From: Novimethylophilus kurashikiensis
Lineage (GTDB): Bacteria; Pseudomonadota; Gammaproteobacteria; Burkholderiales; Methylophilaceae
Length of the DNA: 64,000 nt
NCBI RefSeq assembly: GCF_003112435.1
Contig: NZ_BDOQ01000018.1
Location: 1 to 64,000 of the forward strand
Reading direction: 5' to 3'
Numbering within the stretch: the first letter of the stretch is position 1; the number at the start of each line of letters is the position of its first letter. Made by a program: the position numbers and the translations under genes. Under the pieces are notes generated by a model. The model made no database searches, was not told the DNA's origin, and was given only the letters and a program-made list of their open reading frames with translations. Below are positions 45,014 through 54,299 of this stretch, in pieces.

Positions 45014-47884
45014 TTACTGGGCCTTGGCAGTCGCGCGTTGCTTGAGCAGGTCTTCCTGCTGGTCACTGAACGCACGATAGCGCTGCTGCCATTCCGAAGG
45101 CTGAGTCACCTTCATCACCTGAACCGCGGTCACCTTGTATTCCGGGCAATTGGTCGCCCAGTCGGAGTTATCCGTGGTAATGACGTTAGCGCCAGAGAAC
45201 GGATGGTGGAATGTGGTATACACCACGCCCGGCTGCATGCGATCGGTGATCTTGGCATGCAGCACCGTTTCGCCTGCGCGGCTCTGGATGCCGACCCAAT
45301 CTCCATCCGAAATGCCGCGATCCTCGGCGTCGTGCGGATGAATCTCCAGCACGTCCTCAGGATGCCAGGCCGAGTTGTTGGTCCGGCGAGTTTGTGCGCC
45401 CACGTTGTAGTGCGACAGGATACGGCCGGTGGTGAGGATGAGCGGGAATTTCGGCGTGACCTTTTCGTCCGTCGGAATGTAACGGGTGACGAAGAACTTG
45501 CCCTTGCCGCGCACGAACTGCTCTATGTGCATGATGGGGGTGCCGTCCGGCGCATCTTCATTGCAAGGCCACTGCACACTGCCCATCGCATCGATCTTGT
45601 CGTAGCTCACGCCGTGGAAAGTCGGGGTCAGGCGAGCGATTTCGTCCATGATCTCGGACGGATGGCTGTAGTTCATCGGGTAACCCAATGCGTTCGACAG
45701 CATCTGGGTGACTTCCCAGTCTTCCTTGCCGGCCAACGGTGGCATGACCTTGCGCACCGGCGAGATACGGCGTTCGGCGTTGGTGAACGTGCCGTTCTTC
45801 TCCAGGAACGAAGAGCCAGGGAAGAATACGTGGGCGAACTTGGCGGTTTCGTTGAGGAACAGGTCCTGCACCACCACGCATTCCATGGCTTCGAGCGCGG
45901 AGGTCACGTGCTGGGTGTTGGGGTCGGATTGCGCGATGTCTTCGCCTTCGACGTAGAGACCCTTATAGGTACCGTCCAGCGCCGCTTCGAACATGTTGGG
46001 GATGCGCAGGCCGGGTTCGTTGCTCAACGATACACCCCAGGCCGATTCGAACAGCGTGCGTGCGGTGTTGTCTGACACGTGGCGATAACCCGGCAACTCG
46101 TGCGGGAAGGAGCCCATGTCGCAAGAGCCCTGCACGTTGTTCTGCCCGCGCAGCGGATTGACGCCCACACCTTGACGACCGATGTTGCCGGTGGCCATGG
46201 CAAGGTTGGCAATAGCCAGCACCATGGTGGAACCCTGGCTGTGCTCAGTCACGCCCAAGCCGTAATAGATGGCGGCATTGCCGCCTGTGGCGTAGAGACG
46301 CGCGGCTTCACGCAACTGCTTGGCTGGTACGCCGCTCGCGGCCTCCAATTCTTCCGGCGAGTTTTCGGCGCGGGCAACGAATTCACGCCAGGCTTCGAAT
46401 TCCTTGGGTTCGCAACGCTCGGCCACGAATGCTTCGTTCACCAGGCCCTCGGTTACGATGACGTGGGCCAAGGCATTGGCGACAGCCACGTTGGTGCCGG
46501 GACGCAGCTTGAGGTGGTAATCGGCCTTAATGTGCGGCGACTTGACCAGGTCGATGCGGCGCGGATCGACGACGATCAGCTTGGCACCCTCGCGCAGCCG
46601 ACGCTTCATCTGTGAGCCGAACACAGGATGGCCGTCGGTCGGGTTGGCGCCGATCACCATGATCACGTCGGCTTCCATGACCGAATCGAAGGTCTGCGTG
46701 CCGGCGGATTCGCCCAGCGTTTGCTTCAGGCCGTAACCGGTGGGCGAGTGGCAGACGCGAGCACAGGTGTCGACGTTGTTGTTGCCGAAGGCGGCACGCA
46801 CCAGTTTTTGCACCAGATAGGTTTCTTCATTAGTGCAGCGGGATGACGTAATGCCGCCCACCGAATCCTTGCCGTACTTGGCCTGGATTTCCTTGAAGCG
46901 CTTGGCGGCATAGGCGACGGCTTCTTCCCAACTGACTTCCTTCCAAGGATCGCTGATGTTGTCGCGGATCATCGGGGTGGTGATGCGATCCTTGTGCGTA
47001 GCATAACCCCAGGCGAAGCGGCCCTTCACGCAGCTGTGGCCGTGGTTGGCATGACCATCCTTGTTGGGCGTCATATTCACGACTTGGTTGCCCTTCATCT
47101 CGGCCTTGAACGAGCAGCCGACGCCGCAGTAAGCGCAGGTGGTAATGACGGAATGCTCGGGTTGGCCGTGCTGGATGATGGACTTTTCCATTAGGGTGGC
47201 GGTCGGACAGGCCTGCACGCAGGCGCCGCAGGAGACGCATTCCGAATCGAGGAAGTCTTCCATCATTCCCGCAGAAACTCTAGACTCAAAGCCGCGGCCA
47301 TCGATAGTGAGCGCAAACGTGCCTTGCGTTTCCTCGCAGGCGCGGACGCAACGGTTGCAGACGATGCACTTGGAGGGATCGTAGGTGAAGTAAGGATTGG
47401 ATTCATCCTTGACGCTCTTGAGATGGTTTTCGCCATCGTAGCCGTAACGCACTTCGCGCAAGCCTACTGCCCCGGCCATGTCTTGCAGTTCGCAATCGCC
47501 GTTGGCGGCACAGGTAAGGCAATCCAGCGGGTGGTCGGAGATGTAAAGCTCCATAACACCACGGCGGATATCCGCGAGTTTTGGCGTCTGGGTTTTAACC
47601 TTCATGCCGTTGTCGGCCAAGGTGGTGCAGGAGGCCGGGTAGCCACGGCGCCCCTCTACTTCCACCAGGCACAACCGACAGGAGCCGAACGGTTCCAGGC
47701 TATCGGTCGCACAAAGCTTGGGAATCTCGACACCGGCTTCGGCGGCTGCCCGCAAGAGCGAGGTGCCTTCCGGGACGGAGACTTCGATTCCGTCGATGTC
47801 GAGTGTGACCAGCTTTTCAGACACCCGTGCCGGGGTGCCATAATCCATCGAGTTACATCCACCGCTACCGCAATTGCATGCCAT
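45014..47884 (-). CDS. fdsA: NAD-dependent formate dehydrogenase subunit alpha
   Basis: 956-residue catalytic subunit. In order: a cysteine-rich N-terminus, a 2Fe-2S ferredoxin domain (F-G-S-C-R-L-C-L-V-E), a His/Cys 4Fe-4S site, a two-cluster ferredoxin domain (C-I-V-C-N-R-C-V-R-A-C and C-V-S-C-G-A-C-V-Q-A-C), the MopB 4Fe-4S site (C-A-Y-C-G-V-G-C), and the bis-MGD domains. The molybdenum cysteine is expected in the D-T-C-A-R-V-C-H-S segment. Oxidises formate to CO2. GAGGA precedes ATG 47884. Confidence 0.96.
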   Translation of the reverse strand: MACNCGSGGCNSMDYGTPARVSEKLVTLDIDGIEVSVPEGTSLLRAAAEAGVEIPKLCATDSLEPFGSCRLCLVEVEGRRGYPASCTTLADNGMKVKTQTPKLADIRRGVMELYISDHPLDCLTCAANGDCELQDMAGAVGLREVRYGYDGENHLKSVKDESNPYFTYDPSKCIVCNRCVRACEETQGTFALTIDGRGFESRVSAGMMEDFLDSECVSCGACVQACPTATLMEKSIIQHGQPEHSVITTCAYCGVGCSFKAEMKGNQVVNMTPNKDGHANHGHSCVKGRFAWGYATHKDRITTPMIRDNISDPWKEVSWEEAVAYAAKRFKEIQAKYGKDSVGGITSSRCTNEETYLVQKLVRAAFGNNNVDTCARVCHSPTGYGLKQTLGESAGTQTFDSVMEADVIMVIGANPTDGHPVFGSQMKRRLREGAKLIVVDPRRIDLVKSPHIKADYHLKLRPGTNVAVANALAHVIVTEGLVNEAFVAERCEPKEFEAWREFVARAENSPEELEAASGVPAKQLREAARLYATGGNAAIYYGLGVTEHSQGSTMVLAIANLAMATGNIGRQGVGVNPLRGQNNVQGSCDMGSFPHELPGYRHVSDNTARTLFESAWGVSLSNEPGLRIPNMFEAALDGTYKGLYVEGEDIAQSDPNTQHVTSALEAMECVVVQDLFLNETAKFAHVFFPGSSFLEKNGTFTNAERRISPVRKVMPPLAGKEDWEVTQMLSNALGYPMNYSHPSEIMDEIARLTPTFHGVSYDKIDAMGSVQWPCNEDAPDGTPIMHIEQFVRGKGKFFVTRYIPTDEKVTPKFPLILTTGRILSHYNVGAQTRRTNNSAWHPEDVLEIHPHDAEDRGISDGDWVGIQSRAGETVLHAKITDRMQPGVVYTTFHHPFSGANVITTDNSDWATNCPEYKVTAVQVMKVTQPSEWQQRYRAFSDQQEDLLKQRATAKAQ

Positions 47885-47898
47885 GATTCTGTTCCTCT

Positions 47899-49452
47899 TT
47901 ACGCAGCCTGCTGATTCTTCTTCAGGCCGAAATCTTCCGGGAAGTGGTTGAGTGCCGACAGCACCGGATAAGGTGTCATACCGCCCAAGGCGCAAAGTGA
48001 GCCGTTGAGCATGGTGTCGGAAAGATCGCGCAACAACTGGACGTTGGCGGCATGGTCTGTTCCGGCGATGATTTTGTCGACGACTTCGACCCCGCGGGTG
48101 GAGCCGATGCGGCAAGGTGTACATTTGCCGCAGGATTCGATGGCGCAGAATTCCATGGCGTAACGGGCCATGTGGGCCATGTCGACAGTGTCGTCAAAGG
48201 CTACGATGCCGCCGTGGCCGAGCACTGCCCAGAGATTGGCGAATGCTTCATAGTCCAACGGCGTATCGAATTGTGATTCCGGAAGATAGGCGCCCAAGGG
48301 GCCGCCCACCTGAACGGCACGAATCGGCCGGCCTGAAGCCGAACCACCCCCGTAGTCGTATAGCAACTCCCGTAAAGTGACACCGAATGCTTTTTCGACC
48401 AGTCCGCAGTGCTTTAAGTTTCCTGCGAGCTGGATCGGTAGCGTACCGCGGGAACGGCCCATGCCGTAATCGCGATAGAAGGCGCCGCCTTTGTCCAGAA
48501 TGATGGGGACCGAAGCGAGCGAAATCACGTTGTTGATGATCGTCGGCTTGCCGAACAGACCTTCTATGGCGGGGAGCGGCGGCTTGAAACGCACGATACC
48601 GCGCTTGCCTTCCAGGCTTTCTAGCAAGGACGTTTCTTCGCCGCACACATAAGCGCCGGCGCCGCGACGGACTTCCAGGTGGAAGGTCTTGCCGCTGCCC
48701 AGAATGTTTTCGCCGAGATAGCCCTTGGTGAGTGCAACAGCAATGGCTTCGTTCAGTACTTGCAATGCATGGGGATATTCGGAGCGCAGGTAGATATAGC
48801 CCTGCGTTGCTCCCACGGCGATGCCGGCAATGGTCATGCCTTCGATCAGCACGAAGGGGTCGCCTTCCATGATCATGCGGTCGGAATAGGTGCCTGAGTC
48901 GCCTTCGTCGGCGTTGCAGACGATGTATTTCTGGTCAGCAGCGGTGTTCAGCACCGTATTCCACTTGATGCCGGTGGGGAACGCTGCGCCGCCGCGACCG
49001 CGCAGTCCGGAGTCCGTGACTTCCTTGACGACTTCGGCGCCGCTCATCTGGAGAGCACGCCTGAGGCCACGATAGCCGTCATGGGCAAGATAGTCGTCGA
49101 GTGAAACAGGATCGGTGATGCCGACGCGAGCGAAGGTCAGGCGTTCCTGGTTTTTCAGGTAGGCGATTTCTTCCATCAGGCCCAGGCGCAGCGCATGTTC
49201 GCCACCGGTCAAAAAGTTTTGATCGAACAGGCCAGGCACATCTTGAGGTTGTACGGGGCCGTAGGCGATGCGGCCTTGCGCGGTCTCAACCTCGACCAGA
49301 GGTTCTAGCCAGAACAAGCCGCGCGAGCCGTTACGGATGATATCGACGCTGATGCCGCGCTTGGAAGCTTCGACCAGGATGGCCATCGCCACCTCGTCGG
49401 CACCCAAGGATAAAGCGCTGGAGTCGCGCGGGACATAAACCTTGGTGCTCAT
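47899..49452 (-). CDS. fdsB: NAD-dependent formate dehydrogenase subunit beta
   Basis: 517-residue NuoF-like subunit where NAD+ is reduced. An N-terminal thioredoxin-like region precedes the FMN/NADH domain with [10 protein letters not shown] and [12 protein letters not shown]. The 4Fe-4S motif is [10 protein letters not shown]. Its start overlaps the fdsG stop by ATGA. Confidence 0.96.
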   Translation of the reverse strand: MSTKVYVPRDSSALSLGADEVAMAILVEASKRGISVDIIRNGSRGLFWLEPLVEVETAQGRIAYGPVQPQDVPGLFDQNFLTGGEHALRLGLMEEIAYLKNQERLTFARVGITDPVSLDDYLAHDGYRGLRRALQMSGAEVVKEVTDSGLRGRGGAAFPTGIKWNTVLNTAADQKYIVCNADEGDSGTYSDRMIMEGDPFVLIEGMTIAGIAVGATQGYIYLRSEYPHALQVLNEAIAVALTKGYLGENILGSGKTFHLEVRRGAGAYVCGEETSLLESLEGKRGIVRFKPPLPAIEGLFGKPTIINNVISLASVPIILDKGGAFYRDYGMGRSRGTLPIQLAGNLKHCGLVEKAFGVTLRELLYDYGGGSASGRPIRAVQVGGPLGAYLPESQFDTPLDYEAFANLWAVLGHGGIVAFDDTVDMAHMARYAMEFCAIESCGKCTPCRIGSTRGVEVVDKIIAGTDHAANVQLLRDLSDTMLNGSLCALGGMTPYPVLSALNHFPEDFGLKKNQQAA

Positions 49453-49928
49453 TGCGATGCCTTTCTTGCATTGTTCAGCAACTGCTCGAGCCGGTCGGGC
49501 GTGACACGGCCGTAGACGTTATCGTCGATCATGACGGCCGGCGAGCAGGCACAGTTGCCCAAACAAAAAACGGGCTCCAGAGAAAACTCTTGGTCGCCCG
49601 TTGTTTCGTGGAAATCGATGCCGAGATGTTGTTTGGCATGTTCCGTTAATTTTTCACTCCCCATCGCCTGGCAGGATTCGGCTTGGCAAATCTGCACTGT
49701 ATGGCGGCCGGGAGGGGTTTGGCGGAAGTAGTGGTAGAAGGTGATGACACCGTGAACTTCTGCCCGTGAGAGATTGAGCGCATCGGCGATCACGGGGACG
49801 GCATCCTCTGGGATGTGGCCGATGCTGTCTTGTATTCCATGCAATATCGGCAACAGTGCGCCAGGTTGGTCCTTCATTCGCGAAATCGCGTCCTGCACCG
49901 CTTGTCGGTTTAGGTCCTGCTGAGTCAT
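49449..49928 (-). CDS. fdsG: NAD-dependent formate dehydrogenase subunit gamma
   Basis: 159-residue NuoE-like protein with a thioredoxin-fold 2Fe-2S site: C-Q-A-E-S-C and C-L-G-N-C supply the four cysteines. It passes electrons between FdsA and FdsB. First gene of the operon; a good sigma70-like promoter lies upstream. Confidence 0.95.
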   Translation of the reverse strand: MTQQDLNRQAVQDAISRMKDQPGALLPILHGIQDSIGHIPEDAVPVIADALNLSRAEVHGVITFYHYFRQTPPGRHTVQICQAESCQAMGSEKLTEHAKQHLGIDFHETTGDQEFSLEPVFCLGNCACSPAVMIDDNVYGRVTPDRLEQLLNNARKASQ

Positions 49929-50055
49929 GTCGATCCCAAATTTTTTATAAAGTCTCGGACTGATGGTCGGGTATTCGGAAAGATGCTCGATCGAGAGATA
50001 TCAGCGAATACTGCATGCCCTGAAAACAAGGCGAGGCCACCCCTACAACAGAATA

Positions 50056-50084
50056 AATATAGCCATGCGGTTAAGGGGCGTCAA
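50056..50084 (-). promoter_or_regulatory. Predicted sigma70 promoter of the fds operon
   Basis: On the minus strand TTGACG (50079-50084) and TATATT (50056-50061) are spaced by exactly 17 bp, five of six matches each. It lies 128 bp before fdsG, in the gap to the AcoR-type gene. Confidence 0.6.
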
Positions 50085-50117
50085 CTTGGAATAATTAAAT
50101 TATGGGTATAAAGAAGC

Positions 50118-52043
50118 TTAACCGATGCCGAGTCGCTTTACCTTGCGGTAAAGCGTGGCCCGACTAATGCCTAAGTGCTTGGCGGCAATGGTGATGTTGC
50201 CGTGATGTTCGGCGATGGCCCGCCGGATGAGTTGGCCTTCAGCTGTCGGCAGGCTGGGTTGGGGCAAATCTGGAAAATCGGATGTAGAAGCTGTGCGCAG
50301 TTCATCAAGGAAATCTTCGGGCAAATGGTGCGGATACACGACGGCATCGTCATCGATGAACGCGAGTGCGGTCCTCAACACATTGCGCAGTTGCCGGATA
50401 TTGCCGGGCCAAGGGTGACGCTTGAACAGCGCCAGCGTTTCCCGATCCAGTTTGACGGAAGTACGGCTCTCTTCATCCAGGATTTGCTCGGCAAGTGCGG
50501 AGAGATCATCGCGGTCGCGCAGCGGCGGCAAAACGATGCGCAAACCGTTGAGGCGGTAATACAGATCTTCGCGGAAACGCGAGGATTCAACCAAAGACTT
50601 CAATTGGTGATTGGTGGCGGAGATGACCGCAATATCTACTGGCAGGCTCTTGGGGCTACCCAGGGGGGTCAATTCCCGTTCCTGCAACACCCGCAGCAAA
50701 CGGGCCTGCAAGGCCATCGGCATATCGCCGATTTCGTCCAGAAACAGTGTGCCACCATGCGCCTGCATGATTTTGCCGCGCGCTCCACTACGTTTGGCTC
50801 CGGTAAAGGCGCCATCTTCATAGCCGAACAGTTCCGCCTCGATCAGCCCTTCGGGAATCGATGCGCAGTTAATTGCGACAAACGGCCCTTTATGGCGCGG
50901 GCCGGAAGCATGGATGGCTTTAGCGAGAAGCTCCTTGCCGGTGCCAGTTTCGCCCTCGATCAGGATAGCGATGTCGCGCCCCGCGATTTTCTTGAGGGCG
51001 GAAATGGCGCGCGTCAATTGCGGATCGCCCGTATTCAGCGTATCTAGGGGAGCCTCTAATACCGCGGATTCAGCCAATTTGTTTTTTGCGCTGTTGTTGC
51101 CTGTCGGCTTGCGCGTTGAGGGCGGCACATCAGCCTCGATCTTGGCATAGAGCGGGTTGCCCTGGCTGGTTCGCAAGGTTTGGTAGCGCGAGCCTGTGCG
51201 GTATTGGAGGTCGAGCAGGGCTTCCAGAGTGCTATCGAAAAGCTTACCGAATTCGGTGCCGGTCAGAGGTTCATGCAGGTTCAGTCCGAGCAGCCGTTGT
51301 GCATTCTTATTGATGGCGAGCAGCTTGCCGACGGGCGAAAAAACAGCGATGCCTTCCCACAAGGTGCCGACAAATTCCGGGCGGGTGTGAAAATGCAAGG
51401 TGATGTCGCGCGGGAATTCCGCTGTAAACAGGCGATTCTCGATCATCTGCGCCGACATTCTTACCAGGGCCAGGGTATGGGCCTGCGGCTGGCGGTGGTC
51501 TCCAGAGATGTCTAGTACGCCGATGATTTTTCCATAGGGATCGAGAATGGGAGCGGCAGAACAATTAAGGAATGCGTTGCGCGCGAAGTAATGCTCTTCA
51601 CCCATTACCATGACCGGCGTTTGCTCGACCAGAGCCGTACCGATGGCATTGGTACCCGTGTTTTCCTCGCACCATGAAACTCCGGGCTGCAATGCGACGC
51701 GTTCGGCTTTCGATACAAAGGTCGGATTGCCCAAGGCGTGCAGGATGGTGCCCTGCGCATCGGTGAGGATCACCATGTTTTGCGTGCCGGCGATCTGTGC
51801 GTGCAGGTTCTCCATCTCCGGCTGCGCCTGATGCAGCAAACGGGCATTACTTTCGCAGATTTCCGAAAGCGCCTGATGCGGCAATGGCTCGATACGCATC
51901 GCCATATCTGCCGGCAATCCTGTACTGATGCAGCGCGACCAGGAGCGTTCGATGGGCTCCGGCAGCACGCCCGTCGGTACGGTCCCATCCAGCAACTGGA
52001 GCCGGGCAGAGGCAATGCGATTAGAGGCGAGCGAACGGGCCAT
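50118..52043 (-). CDS. Sigma54-dependent transcriptional activator, AcoR type
   Basis: 641 residues. A GAF-type sensory region (about 80-200) and a second sensory stretch precede the AAA+ sigma54-interaction domain (about 325-560) with Walker A G-E-T-G-T-G-K-E, the sigma54-contact loop G-A-F-T-G-A and G-G-T-L-F-L-D-E-I-G-D. A Fis-type helix-turn-helix ends the protein (A-A-K-H-L-G-I-S-R-A-T-L-Y-R-K). It resembles the acetoin and alcohol regulators AcoR and MimR. It is divergent from exaC, whose promoter has a sigma54 site and an upstream palindrome, so exaC is the likely target. Confidence 0.9.
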   Translation of the reverse strand: MARSLASNRIASARLQLLDGTVPTGVLPEPIERSWSRCISTGLPADMAMRIEPLPHQALSEICESNARLLHQAQPEMENLHAQIAGTQNMVILTDAQGTILHALGNPTFVSKAERVALQPGVSWCEENTGTNAIGTALVEQTPVMVMGEEHYFARNAFLNCSAAPILDPYGKIIGVLDISGDHRQPQAHTLALVRMSAQMIENRLFTAEFPRDITLHFHTRPEFVGTLWEGIAVFSPVGKLLAINKNAQRLLGLNLHEPLTGTEFGKLFDSTLEALLDLQYRTGSRYQTLRTSQGNPLYAKIEADVPPSTRKPTGNNSAKNKLAESAVLEAPLDTLNTGDPQLTRAISALKKIAGRDIAILIEGETGTGKELLAKAIHASGPRHKGPFVAINCASIPEGLIEAELFGYEDGAFTGAKRSGARGKIMQAHGGTLFLDEIGDMPMALQARLLRVLQERELTPLGSPKSLPVDIAVISATNHQLKSLVESSRFREDLYYRLNGLRIVLPPLRDRDDLSALAEQILDEESRTSVKLDRETLALFKRHPWPGNIRQLRNVLRTALAFIDDDAVVYPHHLPEDFLDELRTASTSDFPDLPQPSLPTAEGQLIRRAIAEHHGNITIAAKHLGISRATLYRKVKRLGIG

Positions 52044-52065
52044 AAGTGCGGCTAGTGGAAAGCGA

Positions 52066-52086
52066 ATCGTCTCATTTTGAGACGAT
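52066..52086. promoter_or_regulatory. Palindromic candidate enhancer (UAS) for the sigma54 activator
   Basis: ATCGTCTCA and TGAGACGAT are exact inverted repeats with a 3-bp spacer, about 95-115 bp upstream of the -24 box, a normal distance for an enhancer-binding protein. A half-site, TGAGACGGT, recurs at 52108-52116. Confidence 0.6.
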
Positions 52087-52180
52087 GGTGTTGCAGTGGA
52101 TTGAGATTGAGACGGTGCGACATAAAGATTTATTGGCGCAAGCTTATCTGTTTCAACGGGTTACATGAGTTTGTGCTGTC

Positions 52181-52196
52181 TGGCACAGTTGATGCA
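52181..52196 (+). promoter_or_regulatory. Sigma54 (-24/-12) promoter of exaC
   Basis: TGGCAC-N5-ATGCA matches the TGGCAC-N5-TTGCA consensus with one mismatch, and the GG and GC elements are exactly 10 bp apart. The transcript would start about 140 nt before the exaC ATG. Confidence 0.8.
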
Positions 52197-52346
52197 ATGC
52201 ATCATACTCCATAACTTTTGCCATGCATAACGGGAAAAGGATGGAGAAAACTAAGGAGAGAGGGCGATCATCGCCATGAGCGTCGAGGCGGGGCGGAATA
52301 TTCTCAGCCTCATGCTGAAGACCGATAAGATTGACAGGAGATATCA

Positions 52347-53867
52347 ATGATTTATGCATTCCCGGGCGAAGCCGGAGCCAAGGTTCAGTACAAACCCAAG
52401 TATGACAATTTCATCGGCGGCAAATGGGTAGCTCCTACCAAGGGTGAGTACTTCGATGTCATCACCCCGATCACCGGCAAGGTATACACCAAGGCTGCGC
52501 GTTCGAGCGCAGAAGATGTCGAACTCGCGCTGGATGCAGCGCATGCTGCGGCCGACCAGTGGGGCCGTACCCCAGTTGGCGTACGCGCAAATATTTTGCT
52601 CAAGATCGCAGATCGCCTTGAAGAAAATCTCGAGCTCCTGGCTTATGCCGAAACCGTGGACAACGGCAAGCCGATCCGCGAAACGCTGAACGCCGATGTT
52701 CCGCTCAGTATCGACCATTTCCGTTACTTCGCAGGTTGCTTGCGTGCCCAGGAAGGCACGTTGAGTGAGATCGACGAACAAACCGTTGCTTATCACTTCC
52801 ACGAGCCGCTCGGTGTCGTGGGCCAGATTATTCCCTGGAACTTCCCGCTGCTGATGGCTGCCTGGAAGCTGGCACCCGCCATCGGTGCTGGTAACTGTGT
52901 CGTGTTGAAGCCCGCCGAATCGACCCCGATCAGCATCCTGGTCTTGGCTGAACTCATCGCCGACCTGCTGCCCCCGGGCGTGTTGAACATCGTCAACGGT
53001 TACGGCCGTGAAGTCGGCATGCCGCTGGCGACCAGCACGCGCATTGCCAAGATTGCCTTCACCGGTTCCACCGCGACCGGTCGCATCATCGCGCAAGCCG
53101 CAGCTAACAGCCTGATTCCCGCAACGCTGGAACTGGGCGGCAAGTCGCCTAACGTCTTCTTTGAGGACATCGCCGCTTTCGATGACGATTTCTTCGATAA
53201 GGCCGTTGAAGGCCTGGTGCTGTTTGCCTTCAACCAGGGCGAGGTCTGCACCTGCCCGTCTCGTGCCATCATCCAGGAATCCGTTTACGACAAGTTCATG
53301 GAGCGCGTGTTGCCGCGTGTTGAGGCCATCAAGCAAGGTAACCCGCTGGATACCGAAACCATGATCGGTGCCCAGGCTTCCGATATTCAAGTCGAGAAGA
53401 TTTGTTCCTACCTCGACCTCGGCAAGCAGGAAGGCGCGCAATTGTTGGCTGGCGGTTCCCGTGCACAACTGGGCGGTGAATTGGGCGGCGGCTATTACAT
53501 TCAGCCTACGCTGTTCAAGGGCCACAACAAGATGCGCATCTTCCAGGAAGAAATCTTCGGCCCGGTCTTGGCCGTGACCACTTTCAAGGATGAAGCTGAA
53601 GCGCTGGCCATCGCCAACGACACGGTATACGGTCTGGGTGCTGGTGTTTGGAGCCGTGACGGTAGCCGTGCCTACCGCATGGGTCGTGGTATCAAGGCCG
53701 GCCGAGTCTGGACCAACTGCTACCATGCCTATCCTGCACACGCTGCCTTCGGCGGGTACAAGGAATCGGGTATCGGTCGCGAAACGCACCAGATGATGCT
53801 GGATCACTACCAGCAAACCAAGAACCTCTTGGTGAGCTACAGCCCCAAGAAGCTGGGCTTCTTCTAA
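52347..53867 (+). CDS. exaC: NAD-dependent aldehyde dehydrogenase, ExaC/AcoD type
   Basis: 506-residue aldehyde dehydrogenase. The catalytic cysteine is C301 in [11 protein letters not shown] and the general base E262 in L-E-L-G-G-K-S-P-N. The N-terminal I-Y-A-F-P-G-E-A-G segment fits the acetaldehyde dehydrogenase subgroup linked to alcohol oxidation. It would oxidise acetaldehyde, or another short aldehyde such as formaldehyde, to the acid. AGGAGATATCA precedes the ATG. Expression probably depends on sigma54 and the divergent AcoR-type activator. Confidence 0.93.
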   Translation: MIYAFPGEAGAKVQYKPKYDNFIGGKWVAPTKGEYFDVITPITGKVYTKAARSSAEDVELALDAAHAAADQWGRTPVGVRANILLKIADRLEENLELLAYAETVDNGKPIRETLNADVPLSIDHFRYFAGCLRAQEGTLSEIDEQTVAYHFHEPLGVVGQIIPWNFPLLMAAWKLAPAIGAGNCVVLKPAESTPISILVLAELIADLLPPGVLNIVNGYGREVGMPLATSTRIAKIAFTGSTATGRIIAQAAANSLIPATLELGGKSPNVFFEDIAAFDDDFFDKAVEGLVLFAFNQGEVCTCPSRAIIQESVYDKFMERVLPRVEAIKQGNPLDTETMIGAQASDIQVEKICSYLDLGKQEGAQLLAGGSRAQLGGELGGGYYIQPTLFKGHNKMRIFQEEIFGPVLAVTTFKDEAEALAIANDTVYGLGAGVWSRDGSRAYRMGRGIKAGRVWTNCYHAYPAHAAFGGYKESGIGRETHQMMLDHYQQTKNLLVSYSPKKLGFF

Positions 53868-53891
53868 TCCAGGTTTGAATTTGAGCTGATC

Positions 53892-53916
53892 AAGGCCCCC
53901 GAATTTCGGGGGCCTT
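53892..53916 (+). terminator. Terminator between exaC and the DUF779 gene
   Basis: AAGGCCCCCG (53892-53901) pairs with CGGGGGCCTT (53907-53916) around AATTT, followed by TTTTG. The DUF779 gene begins 18 bp later, so it may be expressed by read-through only. Confidence 0.85.
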
Positions 53917-53933
53917 TTTGTTGGAGGTGGAAT

Positions 53934-54299
53934 ATGATCGAACGCGTATCGGCGACCCCGGAAGCACTACGCTTGATCGGTTTGTTGATCGACGAGCACG
54001 GCCCGGTGATGTTTTTTCAATCCGGCGGCTGCTGTGAGAACAGCGCTCCGCTGTGTTATCCCGAGGGTGAATTCAAGACCAGCCCGCACGATGTGTATTT
54101 GGGGGAAGTCGGCGGTGCGCCGTATTACATGGGGCACCGGGATTTTGAGTTTTGGCAGAACACCCACTTGATTGTGGATGTGGTGGACGGACGCGGCGGC
54201 ACGTTTGCCCTGGATGCCCCGGAAGGCAAGACTTTCATTTGCCGCTCGCGTTTGTTTACCGACGAGGAGTTGGCTGAGCTTGCCGCTCAGCCGCGTTGA
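53934..54299 (+). CDS. DUF779 domain protein
   Basis: 121-residue conserved protein. It has a cysteine-rich segment G-G-C-C-E-N-S-A-P-L-C at residues 31-41 with C33, C34 and C41. Genes of this family often stand next to ExaC-type aldehyde dehydrogenases, as here, but the function is unknown. A GGAGGTGG ribosome site overlaps the end of the terminator. It ends convergently, overlapping the glycosyltransferase gene by 13 bp. Confidence 0.85.
   Translation: MIERVSATPEALRLIGLLIDEHGPVMFFQSGGCCENSAPLCYPEGEFKTSPHDVYLGEVGGAPYYMGHRDFEFWQNTHLIVDVVDGRGGTFALDAPEGKTFICRSRLFTDEELAELAAQPR

Larger units (their letters stand above)
52044..52346. other. 303-bp divergent control region between the AcoR-type gene and exaC
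   Basis: Contains a 9+9 bp palindrome (52066-52086), a repeated half-site (TGAGACGGT, 52108-52116) and a sigma54 promoter (52181-52196). Small reading frames on the minus strand across it look like noise. Confidence 0.6.

Noticed and set aside
44945-46075. 376-codon plus-strand frame over fdsA and fdhD
   Set aside because: Antisense to two clear genes and contains no recognisable motif.
52153-52359. Small minus-strand frame in the exaC control region
   Set aside because: It covers the sigma54 promoter and the exaC start; no ribosome site or homology visible.
52344-53816. 490-codon minus-strand frame antisense to exaC
   Set aside because: Covers the aldehyde dehydrogenase coding sequence and reads as low-information shadow sequence.
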